The notes under the pieces were generated by a model, which worked only from the letters and a program-made list of their open reading frames with translations, made no database searches and was not told where the DNA came from. Of a stretch of DNA of 14,311 bases, positions 7,496 to 14,311 are shown piece after piece. The stretch comes from Thiomonas sp. (GTDB taxonomy: Bacteria; Pseudomonadota; Gammaproteobacteria; Burkholderiales; Burkholderiaceae): contig DAIAZB010000686.1 of the NCBI GenBank assembly GCA_027443745.1, positions 1 to 14,311 of the forward strand, in the 5' to 3' direction. The position numbers were made by a program, and so were the translations under genes. The first letter of the stretch is position 1, and each line of letters begins with the position of its first letter.

Positions 7496-8134
7496 ATGCT
7501 GCGCTACCAGATCCTCCCCGTCACCCCCTTCGCCCAGAACTGCTGCCTGCTTTGGGACGACACCACCGGCGAGGCAGTTTTCACGGACCCCGGGGGCGAG
7601 ATCGCGCGCCTGGTGCATGAAGCCGAGCGCCGAGGGCTGCGCGTGGTGGCGATCTGGCTGACCCACGCGCATATCGACCATGCCGGCGCCGCCGGCGAGC
7701 TGGCGCGGACCCTGGACGTGCCCATCGTCGGGCCGCATCGCGACGACCAGTTCTGGATCGACATGCTGCCGCAGCAGTCGACGATGTTCGGCTTCCCGCC
7801 GGCGCAGGGCTTCACGCCGGCGCGCTGGCTGGTCGACGGCGACCAACTCTCCCTGGGCACGCTGCGTTTCGACGTGCGCCATTGCCCGGGCCACACCCCC
7901 GGTCACGTGGTGTTCCACCAACCCGAGGCCAAGCGCTGCTGGGTGGGCGACGTGCTGTTCGCAGGGTCCATCGGCCGGACCGATTTTCCGCGCGGCAATC
8001 ATCAGCAACTGCTCGACAGCATCACCCAGCGGCTCTGGCCCATGGGCGACGATACCGTCTTCATTCCGGGACATGGCCCGGAGTCCACCTTGGGTGAAGA
8101 GCGCCGCAGCAATCCTTACGTCGGCGGCACGTGA
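7496..8134 (+). CDS. GloC/YcbL-like MBL-fold hydrolase (glyoxalase II type)
   Basis: This 212-residue metallo-beta-lactamase-fold hydrolase has the length of E. coli GloC (YcbL). The metal-binding set is complete: THAHIDH (56-62, giving H57, H59, D61, H62), H133 in CPGHTPGH, D152 in GDVLFAGSIGR, and H193 in IPGHGPES. The LFAGSIGRTDFPRGN and NPYV ends are typical of type III hydroxyacylglutathione hydrolases. The family hydrolyses S-D-lactoylglutathione to D-lactate and glutathione during methylglyoxal detoxification in the cytoplasm. I chose the ATG at 7496 (MLRYQILPVTPFAQN) because the longer frame upstream is unlike the family. No Shine-Dalgarno sequence precedes it. It runs the same way as the catabolic operon but is cut off from it by lysR, so a shared role is not supported. 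Confidence 0.85.
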   Translation: MLRYQILPVTPFAQNCCLLWDDTTGEAVFTDPGGEIARLVHEAERRGLRVVAIWLTHAHIDHAGAAGELARTLDVPIVGPHRDDQFWIDMLPQQSTMFGFPPAQGFTPARWLVDGDQLSLGTLRFDVRHCPGHTPGHVVFHQPEAKRCWVGDVLFAGSIGRTDFPRGNHQQLLDSITQRLWPMGDDTVFIPGHGPESTLGEERRSNPYVGGT

Positions 8135-8169
8135 CACTCGAGGACGCGCCTGAGCGGCTCATTGCGCTT

Positions 8170-8709
8170 TCAGTGCGGATAGCGGCGCCCGCTGAGCATG
8201 GCGAGCGGCAACACGCGGCGGCTGCGCAAACTCGCCAGCGTGACGCCGCTGAGATGCAGGACGATCATGACCCACATGGCGTCCACCAGCAAGGCATGGG
8301 TCGACTGCAGTGCATCATTTCCCCAGAATGTGTCCGTGGTGAGCCAGTGCCCACTGCATGCCAGGGCGCCAAGCAGCAGCATTTGTCCGGCGATGGCCCA
8401 GCCGGCCAGGGGGTTGTAGCCGATTCTCAATGCAGCACGGCCGTGGCACAGGTCGCTCGCATAGCGCCACAGCCGTCGCGGTCCCACGATGAACGTGGCG
8501 AAACGCAGGGCCTGCTGACCGCTCAGTCCGTAGAACAGGCGCCACAGCAACAGGCCAGCGAGGATGTAGCCCAGACACTCGTGCGCCTCGCGCCATGCCG
8601 ATTCAAGTGCCCAGGCGCCGACGAAGGATGCGGCCAGAGCCCCGTGGTACAGGCGCAGGGCCAGCGGGATGCGATCGTCGGGCGCGGCCGTGGCGGACGA
8701 TGCGGTCAA
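8170..8709 (-). CDS. Cytochrome b561-family membrane protein
   Basis: This is a 179-residue membrane cytochrome b of the bacterial b561 / Ni-Fe hydrogenase b-subunit type, with four hydrophobic segments. Histidines H22 and H43 in the first pair of helices and H138 and H152 in the last are the likely haem b ligands. GYNPLAGW (98-105) is a recurrent motif of the family. Such proteins pass electrons across the inner membrane, often to periplasmic haem or iron-reducing partners. The start is a TTG whose last bases overlap the stop of the upstream PepSY gene (TTGA), so it is probably translationally coupled. An internal start would cost the first helix. It ends 35 bp from the convergent gloC-like gene. 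Electron donor and acceptor are unknown. Confidence 0.82.
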   Translation of the reverse strand: MTASSATAAPDDRIPLALRLYHGALAASFVGAWALESAWREAHECLGYILAGLLLWRLFYGLSGQQALRFATFIVGPRRLWRYASDLCHGRAALRIGYNPLAGWAIAGQMLLLGALACSGHWLTTDTFWGNDALQSTHALLVDAMWVMIVLHLSGVTLASLRSRRVLPLAMLSGRRYPH

Positions 8710-8996
8710 TGGCGCTCCTGCTTGACGATCTTGCCGTCGCTCGGGTCGAAATAGATTTCAACCTTGGCGCCGGTCTTGTCCTTGCCGTAGATCTCGTAGC
8801 AGTGCCCGGATGTGGTCTTGAACTTGGCAATCACATAGCCCCGTGCTTCTAGGTCGTTGCGGAACTTGGTTGCGTCCAGCCATTGGGCGGGAGGCTTCCG
8901 GGTGCATTGCGGCCCGGCCAGGGCGGGTGTAGGGCTCAGACCGAGCAGGAGGGCGGCGCAGACCGCACCGGTGGTCGACAAGGCATCACGTGGCAT
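8706..8996 (-). CDS. Exported PepSY-domain protein
   Basis: This small protein has 96 residues. Residues 1-28 form a Sec signal peptide (hydrophobic AVCAALLLGL, cleavage probably after ALA). The mature part is one PepSY-like unit: PPAQWLDATKFRNDLEARGY, then CYEIYGKDKTGAKVEIYFDP. Proteins of this kind are commonly encoded beside a cytochrome b561, as here, where its stop overlaps the TTG start of the cytochrome gene. Two cysteines remain in the mature protein (C31, C66), one at the start and one before the YEIY strand, which might pair. PepSY units are linked to periplasmic redox or inhibitory roles, but the biochemical function of the single-domain form is unclear. No Shine-Dalgarno sequence precedes the ATG. 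A Fur-box-like site lies about 30 bp upstream. Confidence 0.8.
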   Translation of the reverse strand: MPRDALSTTGAVCAALLLGLSPTPALAGPQCTRKPPAQWLDATKFRNDLEARGYVIAKFKTTSGHCYEIYGKDKTGAKVEIYFDPSDGKIVKQERH

Positions 8997-9027
8997 GGGT
9001 TGTGAACGTCGGTGACAAGATGATTCA

Positions 9028-9046
9028 AATCATAACGATTCCTATT
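9028..9046 (-). promoter_or_regulatory. Fur-box-like site over the PepSY promoter
   Basis: The 19-mer AATCATAACGATTCCTATT sits in a markedly AT-rich patch (about 9021-9060) in otherwise GC-rich DNA. By eye it agrees at about 14 of 19 positions with a typical proteobacterial Fur box, AATGATAATGATTATCATT. On the minus strand it covers TATGAT (9034-9029), a good -10 hexamer about 33 bp before the PepSY start. A -35 is not clear: TTGGAA at 9060-9055 is 20 bp away. If real, iron would repress the PepSY-cytochrome b561 pair. The mismatches make this tentative. Confidence 0.38.
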
Positions 9047-9179
9047 CTCTAAAATTCCAAAGCCATCATGAGCGCGTGGGCTCTGGCCCGCAGGATCCCC
9101 GCGCGCCCTGCCGTCCCTCGCGTCCGCCCCCAGGCCAACCTCAGCGGTGGATGGAGCCCTGAACAGGAGGTCTGGTGCT

Positions 9180-9608
9180 TCAGCCTTGGACCTGCAGGTC
9201 TGACATCACCATTTTCACGCCGGGTATGGCCTGGGCAATCTGCACGGCGCGTGACACGTCCTTGGCATGGGCGACGTTCCCGGTCAAATGGACCACGCCT
9301 TTGCGCGTCGTCACATGGATTTGCAGGCTCTTGAGCGACTGGTCTTCGAGCAGTTTGGTCTTCACCTTGGTGGTGATGAGCGCATCGTCCAGGGATTTGG
9401 CGGCACTTTCCCCGGGGCTGCGCGACGACGTGGCGCCGCTTGTCTGGCCCTGCATGCCGGGTTGCGGCTGCAACGCCGAGGGCGTTGGCATCGGAGCGGG
9501 CGTCTGTTGCAGGACGGCAGCCTGCGCTCTCACGCCACTCAGCGCGAGCGCGATCAGCGTGGCACCGGTGACAGGAATGATGTTGCCAAGGCGAGAGTTG
9601 GTCGTCAT
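9180..9608 (-). CDS. Exported BON-domain protein
   Basis: This 142-residue protein has a Sec signal peptide (about 1-30, ending ALSGVRAQA), a proline/glutamine/serine-rich linker (31-67), and one BON domain (about 72-142). The BON core reads DALITTKVKTKLLED, then IHVTTRKGVVHLTGNV with the conserved glycine, then AQAIPGVKMV. BON domains in OsmY-like proteins are periplasmic, bind lipid or polysaccharide, and are often induced by osmotic or envelope stress. OsmY has two BON domains, while this has one. The start at 9608 has AAGGA about 7 nt upstream and places the signal peptide at the N-terminus; longer in-frame versions do not. It stands alone between the PepSY pair and pyrE. Specific role unknown. 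Confidence 0.85.
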   Translation of the reverse strand: MTTNSRLGNIIPVTGATLIALALSGVRAQAAVLQQTPAPMPTPSALQPQPGMQGQTSGATSSRSPGESAAKSLDDALITTKVKTKLLEDQSLKSLQIHVTTRKGVVHLTGNVAHAKDVSRAVQIAQAIPGVKMVMSDLQVQG

Positions 9609-9826
9609 AACGGATTCCTTCGTGGGCAGTGTCAGCAGCCAAAGCGCTGCTCGGCCTGCATGCTGCAAGCCCCGTGCCACGCACGAAAAAACTTGGCAAA
9701 TCAAAAGCTTGTGAACGTATTGCAGCGCTCGGCAAGGATCGCCGGGGTCGCGGGACGCGCCACGGCGTCGCCATGACCCGACAGCGCCTCGACTGCCATG
9801 GCTAAGTGGTTGATTTGTCCGTGTTT

Positions 9827-9839
9827 GCAGTGTCACTGC
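9827..9839. repeat. 13-bp perfect palindrome between pyrE and the BON gene
   Basis: GCAGTG-T-CACTGC lies 31 bp beyond the pyrE stop, between two minus-strand genes. It has no following T-run on either strand, so it is not a classic terminator. It could be a protein-binding site for the BON promoter or an RNA hairpin at the pyrE 3' end. The rest of the 9609-9869 gap shows nothing else I recognise. Confidence 0.35.
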
Positions 9840-9869
9840 GGGGCGACACGCACACCGTGGTGGCCGGGC

Positions 9870-10565
9870 CTACGACACGCCGTAACGCGTGCGGTAATCG
9901 CTCACCTGTGGCAACCACTGGGTGAGTTGCGCGTCTTGCGCTGCGCCCAGCATGGCGAGCAGGGCGTCGAGGTTGGCAATGGCCACCACCGGCAAGCCAT
10001 GGGTCGTCTGCACATGCTGCACGGCCGACTGCTCCAGGGTCTGGCCGCCGATCGCAGCTTTTTCCTGCCGGTCCAGGGCAATGAGCACGGCCGCAGGGGT
10101 GGCGCCAGCCGCCCGCAAGAGGCGAACCGATTCGCCGATGGCGGTGCCCGCGGAAATCACGTCGTCCACAATCACCACGCGCCCGGTCACCGGCGCACCC
10201 ACGAGGCTGCCCCCTTCGCCGTGGTCCTTGGCCTCTTTGCGGTTGTAAGCGAAGGGCACGTTGCGTCCGCGCCGCGCCAGTTCGATGGCCACGGCGGCGG
10301 CCAGGGCGATACCCTTGTACGCGGGGCCGTAGAGCATGTCGAATTCCACGCCGCTGGCCAACAGTGCGTCGGCGTAGAACCCGGCCAGACGGCCGAGCTT
10401 GAGACCGTCGTTGAACAGCCCGGCATTGAAAAAATAGGGCGTGTCGCGCCCAGCTTTGGTGACGAACGCACCGAAGCGGATGACGCCGCTGTCAACGGCA
10501 AAGCGCACGAAGTCCTGGGCAATCGTGTTGGGCGGGGCGCGGACGGGCTCGGGTGCTGGCGACAT
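9870..10565 (-). CDS. pyrE: Orotate phosphoribosyltransferase
   Basis: This 231-residue enzyme converts orotate and PRPP to orotidine 5'-phosphate, the fifth step of pyrimidine synthesis, in the cytoplasm. FVTKAGRDTPYFFNAG (34-49) corresponds to the family's FTLKSGRxSPYFFN block. YGPAYKGI (79-86) and the loop RKEAKDHGEGG (109-119) follow, and the PRPP-binding motif is VVIVDDVISAGTA (130-142). The ATG at 10565 was preferred to one at 10628 because the latter adds 21 basic residues and exceeds the usual 210-230 length; the first 12 residues are still slightly long. It diverges from ampG across 106 bp. No leader peptide or attenuator was recognised. Confidence 0.95.
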   Translation of the reverse strand: MSPAPEPVRAPPNTIAQDFVRFAVDSGVIRFGAFVTKAGRDTPYFFNAGLFNDGLKLGRLAGFYADALLASGVEFDMLYGPAYKGIALAAAVAIELARRGRNVPFAYNRKEAKDHGEGGSLVGAPVTGRVVIVDDVISAGTAIGESVRLLRAAGATPAAVLIALDRQEKAAIGGQTLEQSAVQHVQTTHGLPVVAIANLDALLAMLGAAQDAQLTQWLPQVSDYRTRYGVS

Positions 10566-10671
10566 GGCTGGATGCGGTAAGAGGCGCGGACGGTCACGTC
10601 CATGCGGCACCATGCGGCGGCTGTACACGCGTGACCGAGGGCTATGCTACGGCCTGCCCCTTCCACCACGC

Positions 10672-12051
10672 ATGTCAGCCCCCGCCCCTGCCGCCACTCG
10701 ACAAACGCCGCCGTGGCATTTGCTGCGTCAGGTGTTCGGCAATCGCCGCATGGCCGCATTGCTGCTGCTGGGCTTCTCGTCCGGTTTGCCGTTGGCTCTG
10801 ACGGCCGGCACCTTGCAGGCCTGGTTGACGGTGGAGGGTGTGAGCCTGAAAGCCATCGGCTTCGCCACGCTCATCGGTCAGGCTTATGTGTTCAAGTTTC
10901 TCTGGGCGCCGGGCATGGACCGCATCCACCCACCGCTGCTGGCGCGCTGGCTGGGGCGGCGGCGCGGCTGGCTGCTGCTGATGCAACTGGCACTGGCGGC
11001 AAGTCTCGGCGCGATGGCGCTGGTCGGCATACCGGCGCCGGGGGCCGCCATGGCCTGGCCCGGACTCGAGCATGCGGCGTCTGCGCTCGGCGTGGCCGCC
11101 CGCGAGATGCGCCTGGTTCCCGTCGGCCTGCTGGCGGTGGCCGTGGCCTTCTTTTCGGCGTCGCAAGACATCGTCATCGACGCCTACCGCACCGATCTGC
11201 TGCCGCCGCAGGAGCGCGGCGCCGGCGCAGCCGTGGCTGTCCTGGGTTACCGCATGGCGATGCTGGTGTCGGGCGGGCTGGGCCTGTGGCTGGCGGCCGA
11301 ATATCTGGGTTGGCGCGGCATGTACGCGCTGATGGCGATGCTCATGGCCGCGCTCATGCTGGTCACGCTGTTCGCGCCACCCACGCCCGGCCACATCGCC
11401 CCGCCGCGCAGTCTGGCCGCCGCGGTGGTGGAGCCGGCGCGTGAATTTTTTTCGCGCCAGGGCGCGGTGGCGCTGCTGGTTGCCATCGTGCTGTACAAGC
11501 TGGGGGATGCCTTCGCCGGGGCGCTGTCCACCACCTTCCTGATTCGCGGGGCCGGTTACACCCCGGCTGAAGTCGGGCTGGTGTACAAGACCATGGGTCT
11601 GGCCACCACCATTGCCGGTGCCCTGCTCGGCGGTGCGCTGTTGGCGCGACTGGGTTTGTGGCGTGCGCTGGTGTGGTTCGGCATCGCCCAAGGCTTGTCG
11701 AATCTGGCGTACTGGGGGCTGGCGGTGCTGCCGTCCAACCTGCTGTTGATGGGGGCTGCTGTGGGCATCGAGAATTTCACCGGGGGCATGGGCACGGCGG
11801 CTTTCGTCGCCTTCCTGTCGGCGCTGTGCGACACCCGCTTCTCGGCCACCCAGTTCGCGCTGCTGTCGGCGCTGTCGGCGGTCGGCCGGGTGTATGTCGG
11901 TCCGGCCACCGGCTATCTGGTGCAAGCCTGGGGGTGGCCGCATTTTTACCTGTTCACCGTGGTGGCCTCGGCCCCCGGCGTGCTGATGCTGCTGTGGTTG
12001 CGCCGCGTGGTGGAGACTCAGGATCGTCTTCATGCGCCACGCTCGCAGTAG
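10672..12051 (+). CDS. ampG: AmpG-type muropeptide permease
   Basis: This 459-residue MFS protein has 12 or more membrane segments. The opening LLLGFSSGLPLALTAGTLQA, then WLTVEGVSLKAIG and FLWAPGMDR, is characteristic of AmpG. SQDIVIDAYRTDLLPPQERG in the middle is another family hallmark. AmpG imports GlcNAc-anhydroMurNAc peptides from the periplasm for cell-wall recycling and supplies the signal for ampC beta-lactamase induction where AmpR is present; neither ampR nor ampC is seen here. The ATG at 10672 lacks a clear Shine-Dalgarno sequence, with TATGCT (10643-10648) as a possible -10. Length is somewhat below the 491 residues of E. coli AmpG. It precedes the Kdo/LPS genes by 72 bp and may be separate from them. 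Confidence 0.88.
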   Translation: MSAPAPAATRQTPPWHLLRQVFGNRRMAALLLLGFSSGLPLALTAGTLQAWLTVEGVSLKAIGFATLIGQAYVFKFLWAPGMDRIHPPLLARWLGRRRGWLLLMQLALAASLGAMALVGIPAPGAAMAWPGLEHAASALGVAAREMRLVPVGLLAVAVAFFSASQDIVIDAYRTDLLPPQERGAGAAVAVLGYRMAMLVSGGLGLWLAAEYLGWRGMYALMAMLMAALMLVTLFAPPTPGHIAPPRSLAAAVVEPAREFFSRQGAVALLVAIVLYKLGDAFAGALSTTFLIRGAGYTPAEVGLVYKTMGLATTIAGALLGGALLARLGLWRALVWFGIAQGLSNLAYWGLAVLPSNLLLMGAAVGIENFTGGMGTAAFVAFLSALCDTRFSATQFALLSALSAVGRVYVGPATGYLVQAWGWPHFYLFTVVASAPGVLMLLWLRRVVETQDRLHAPRSQ

Positions 12052-12109
12052 GGCCAGGCCCGGTCCGCGCGGCACCGTTCAGCCGCCACCCCAAACGGCA
12101 CCCGCTGCC

Positions 12110-12115
12110 TATACT
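12110..12115 (+). promoter_or_regulatory. Possible -10 box immediately before kdsD
   Basis: TATACT matches five of six bases of the sigma-70 -10 box and ends 8 nt before the kdsD ATG at 12124. Transcription starting about 7 nt downstream would give an mRNA with almost no leader. No purine-rich Shine-Dalgarno sequence lies between, only CCCCCC, which fits a near-leaderless message. No good -35 is seen, so it is tentative. Confidence 0.3.
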
Positions 12116-12123
12116 GCCCCCCG

Positions 12124-13122
12124 ATGAAACCCATCTTCCATCCCGAACAATCCTTGCAACTGGGACGCAACACCCTGGAGATCGAAGCCGCTGCCGTGTT
12201 GGCACTCGCCGCGCGCATCGGCCAAGCGCCGCTGGCCGATGCATTCACCGCGGCCATGCGCTGCATCCTGGCTTGCAGTGGCCGCGTCGTGGTCTCGGGC
12301 ATGGGCAAGAGCGGGCATATCGCCCGCAAGCTGGCGGCCACGCTGGCGTCCACCGGGACTCCGGCTTATTTCGTCCACCCGGCCGATGCCAGCCACGGCG
12401 ACCTGGGGATGGTGACCGATGCCGACGTGTTCATCGCCCTGTCCAACTCAGGCGAGAGCGAGGAGCTGGTGCGCATCGTGCCGCTGATCAAGCGCCTGGG
12501 CGCCAAGCTCATCACCATCACCGGGCGCGTCGATTCCACCTTGGCACTGCATGCCGACATCCACCTCGATTGCGCCGTGGAGCAGGAAGCCTGCCCGATG
12601 AATCTCGCGCCCACGGCCAGCACCACTGCGCAACTGGCACTGGGCGACGCGCTGGCCGTGGCGCTGTTGGATGCGCGCGGCTTCGGCCCTGATGATTTCG
12701 CCCGCACCCATCCCGGCGGCAGCTTGGGCCGCAAGCTGCTCACCCATGTGGCCGACGTGATGCGCGCCGGCGACGCCGTGCCGCGCGTCGGGCAGGCCGC
12801 GCCGTTTTCCGCCGCGCTGCTGGAGATGACGCGCAAGGGCCTGGGCATGACCGCCGTGGTGGACGATGCCGGCGCGCTGCTCGGCGTCATCACCGATGGC
12901 GACTTGCGCCGCCTGCTGGAACGCGGCGTGGACCTTCGCCTGCTCTCGGCCGGCCAAGCCATGCACCCGAATCCGCGCACCATCGGCGCGGGCGCGCTGG
13001 CCGTCGAGGCGGTGCAGATGATGGAGCAGCACCGCGTCAACCAGATGCTGGTGGTGGACCTGCACAACCAGCCCATCGGCGCACTGAACATGCACGATCT
13101 GTTCGCAGCCAAGGTGGTCTGA
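12124..13122 (+). CDS. kdsD: Arabinose-5-phosphate isomerase
   Basis: This 332-residue SIS-CBS protein interconverts D-ribulose 5-phosphate and D-arabinose 5-phosphate, the first committed step toward Kdo for lipopolysaccharide. The SIS domain (about 35-190) shows VVVSGMGKSGHIARKLAATL, HPADASHGDLGM, SNSGESEE and NLAPTASTTAQLALGDALA. FARTHPGGSLGRKLL leads into two CBS repeats (about 208-330), including MTAVVDDAGALLGVITDGDL and VNQMLVVD. Length matches E. coli KdsD (328). It is followed 14 bp later by kdsC, the phosphatase of the same pathway, and then by lptC, the standard betaproteobacterial order. The paralogue GutQ is less likely given this neighbourhood. Confidence 0.95.
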   Translation: MKPIFHPEQSLQLGRNTLEIEAAAVLALAARIGQAPLADAFTAAMRCILACSGRVVVSGMGKSGHIARKLAATLASTGTPAYFVHPADASHGDLGMVTDADVFIALSNSGESEELVRIVPLIKRLGAKLITITGRVDSTLALHADIHLDCAVEQEACPMNLAPTASTTAQLALGDALAVALLDARGFGPDDFARTHPGGSLGRKLLTHVADVMRAGDAVPRVGQAAPFSAALLEMTRKGLGMTAVVDDAGALLGVITDGDLRRLLERGVDLRLLSAGQAMHPNPRTIGAGALAVEAVQMMEQHRVNQMLVVDLHNQPIGALNMHDLFAAKVV

Positions 13123-13136
13123 GTGCCGAGCCAGCC

Positions 13137-13772
13137 ATGACGCCCATCCCCGTGACCTGCGATACCCGCCCGCGTTTGAACTTCGACGCTGAAATCCTGC
13201 TGCGGGCGCAAGCCGTGCGCGTGCTGCTGCTCGACGTCGACGGCGTGCTCACCCCCGGCGATCTGCTGGTGGGCGAGGGCGGCGAAGTCATCAAGCGCTT
13301 CTCCACGCTCGACGGCCATGGCCTCAGGCTGCTGGCCGCAAGCGGCGTGCGGCCGGTGGTGGTGTCGGGCCGCGACAGCCCACCGCTGCGCGAGCGTCTG
13401 CGCGAGCTGGGTCTGGAGGCCCATGCCGTGCTCGGCAAGTCGCGCAAGCTTCCCGGGGCCGAGGACCTTCTGCGCGAGTTGGGTCTGCGCTGGGAGCAGG
13501 CCGCCGTGATGGGGGACGACTGGCCCGACCTGCCATTGCTGGCGCGCGCACAATTCGCGGCCTGCCCGCCCGTGGCCCATCCCGAAGTGCTGGCGCGGGT
13601 GCATTACCGCACGACGGCTGCGGCCGGTTTCGGCGCCGTGCGCGAAGTCTGCGATCTCCTGCTGGTGGCGCAAGGTGCGTATCGCCGCCTGCTCGAGCAG
13701 GCCATCGCCGGCGAGGAGGAGAGCCAGATCCAGCCAACGCCCTTGTCGACCTCGCCACTCCGGGGGAGTTGA
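13137..13772 (+). CDS. kdsC: Kdo-8-phosphate phosphatase
   Basis: This 211-residue HAD phosphatase of the capless C0 type removes phosphate from 3-deoxy-D-manno-octulosonate 8-phosphate to give Kdo in the cytoplasm. Motif I is LLLDVDGVLT with nucleophile D33 and acid D35. Motif II is VVVSGRDS (S77). Motif III lysine is K101 or K104 (GKSRK). Motif IV is GDDWPD (D127, D128, D131). GFGAVREVCDLLL near residues 164-176 is a KdsC hallmark. The residue after VLT is proline, where E. coli has aspartate-glycine; the catalytic residues are intact. The C-terminal 30 residues are a low-complexity tail beyond the domain. It sits 14 bp after kdsD and 3 bp before lptC. Confidence 0.94.
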   Translation: MTPIPVTCDTRPRLNFDAEILLRAQAVRVLLLDVDGVLTPGDLLVGEGGEVIKRFSTLDGHGLRLLAASGVRPVVVSGRDSPPLRERLRELGLEAHAVLGKSRKLPGAEDLLRELGLRWEQAAVMGDDWPDLPLLARAQFAACPPVAHPEVLARVHYRTTAAAGFGAVREVCDLLLVAQGAYRRLLEQAIAGEEESQIQPTPLSTSPLRGS

Positions 13773-13775
13773 CAC

Positions 13776-14311
13776 ATGTCACGCTGGATGCGCCTGTGGC
13801 GCCGCATGTCCACCTTCTTGCCGCCGCTGTTGATGGTGCTGCTGGCAGCGTTCAGCTGGTGGGTGGCGCGTGAAGCCATGCATGCCGGACGCGGCCCGGG
13901 CGGCGTGCCAGAGCCACCACAAAAGCCCGATTATTTCCTGCACGACTTTCACACCAGTTCGTTCAACGCCCAGGGGCAGCTCACCGCCCAGCTCAGCGGC
14001 ACGGCGATGCAGCACATCCCCGGCAATGACACCGTGCACATCACCCGCCCGGTGTTGCGCGCCCTGAGCCCGCAGGGTGTGATGACCACCGCGCATGCGC
14101 AGAACGGCATCAGCAACGCCGACGCCAGCAACGTGCAATTGCTCGGCGACGCGGTGGTGCATCGCACCGTGCCTGGAGCGCCACCACTCATCGTGCGCAG
14201 CGACTTTCTCAACATTTTTCCCAATGCCCAGCGACTCTCGTCGAGCCGTCCAACCACGGTGCAGCGGGGCGGCACGGTGTTCTCCGGCGGCAGCCTGGAG
14301 ATGAACGGGCT
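13776..14311 (+). CDS. lptC: LPS export protein LptC, partial at right edge
   Basis: The first 178 residues are present with no stop before the window ends, so the C-terminus is missing. A basic start (MSRWMRLWRR) is followed by a single hydrophobic anchor (about 13-31), then a periplasmic beta-rich domain. It includes KPDYFLHDFHTSSFNAQGQL, the opening of the LptC/LptA jellyroll, and LLGDAVVHRT with the conserved glycine. LptC links the LptB2FG transporter to periplasmic LptA in lipopolysaccharide transport. A strong Shine-Dalgarno (GGGGGAG, 13761-13767) precedes the ATG by 8 nt. It follows kdsC by 3 bp, the usual kdsD-kdsC-lptC order; lptA and lptB would be expected next, outside the window. 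Confidence 0.9.
   Translation, partial: MSRWMRLWRRMSTFLPPLLMVLLAAFSWWVAREAMHAGRGPGGVPEPPQKPDYFLHDFHTSSFNAQGQLTAQLSGTAMQHIPGNDTVHITRPVLRALSPQGVMTTAHAQNGISNADASNVQLLGDAVVHRTVPGAPPLIVRSDFLNIFPNAQRLSSSRPTTVQRGGTVFSGGSLEMNG

Noticed and set aside
7496..8134. GloC-like gene as a member of the catabolic operon
   Set aside because: The opposite-strand lysR gene and a 367-bp gap separate it from the operon, so no functional link can be supported from position.
10675..12075. 466-codon minus-strand frame opposite ampG
   Set aside because: It is dominated by Q, H, R and G, and is the shadow of the AmpG membrane protein.
1..14311. CRISPR array, tRNA, insertion sequence or prophage
   Set aside because: I looked for repeated spacers, tRNA-like cloverleaf text, transposase motifs and phage genes and found none.

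Overview
The window is about two-thirds GC, densely coding, and every gene has Proteobacterial relatives. The right-hand housekeeping block (pyrE, ampG, kdsD-kdsC-lptC) shows a Gram-negative envelope. With the LysR-controlled catabolic operon and the PepSY/cytochrome b561 pair, it best fits a betaproteobacterium, probably of the order Burkholderiales. That assignment is inference from gene content and style, not from a search.

Left block (534-7128): an accessory catabolic operon on the plus strand. It encodes an MFS permease, a MaoC/HTD2-type acyl-CoA hydratase, a class III CoA-transferase, a CitE-type CoA-ester lyase and a fumarase/aspartase-superfamily lyase closest in look to PcaB-type enzymes. 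The first genes overlap by ATGA junctions or nearly abut, so they are probably co-transcribed. A LysR-type regulator faces the operon tail to tail, 19 bp beyond its end. The hydratase/CoA-transferase/CitE trio is the known toolkit for C5 dicarboxylates: activation to mesaconyl- or itaconyl-CoA, hydration to citramalyl-CoA, and cleavage to acetyl-CoA plus pyruvate. The added fumarase-family enzyme probably makes or opens the unsaturated diacid, so the operon may degrade an uncharacterised precursor imported by the MFS protein. This is the best candidate for a new pathway. A cluster of TGCA-type palindromes and a weak promoter lie upstream, in a long leader without genes.

Middle block (7496-9608): a GloC-like metallo-beta-lactamase-fold thioesterase on the plus strand. 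On the minus strand are a periplasmic PepSY protein translationally coupled to a cytochrome b561, with a Fur-box-like site over its presumed promoter, and then a small exported BON-domain protein.

Right block (9870-14311): orotate phosphoribosyltransferase (pyrE, minus strand) diverges from ampG (muropeptide permease). After ampG come kdsD, kdsC and the start of lptC, which runs off the window; they serve Kdo synthesis and LPS export. No rRNA, tRNA, CRISPR array, insertion sequence or phage gene was seen.
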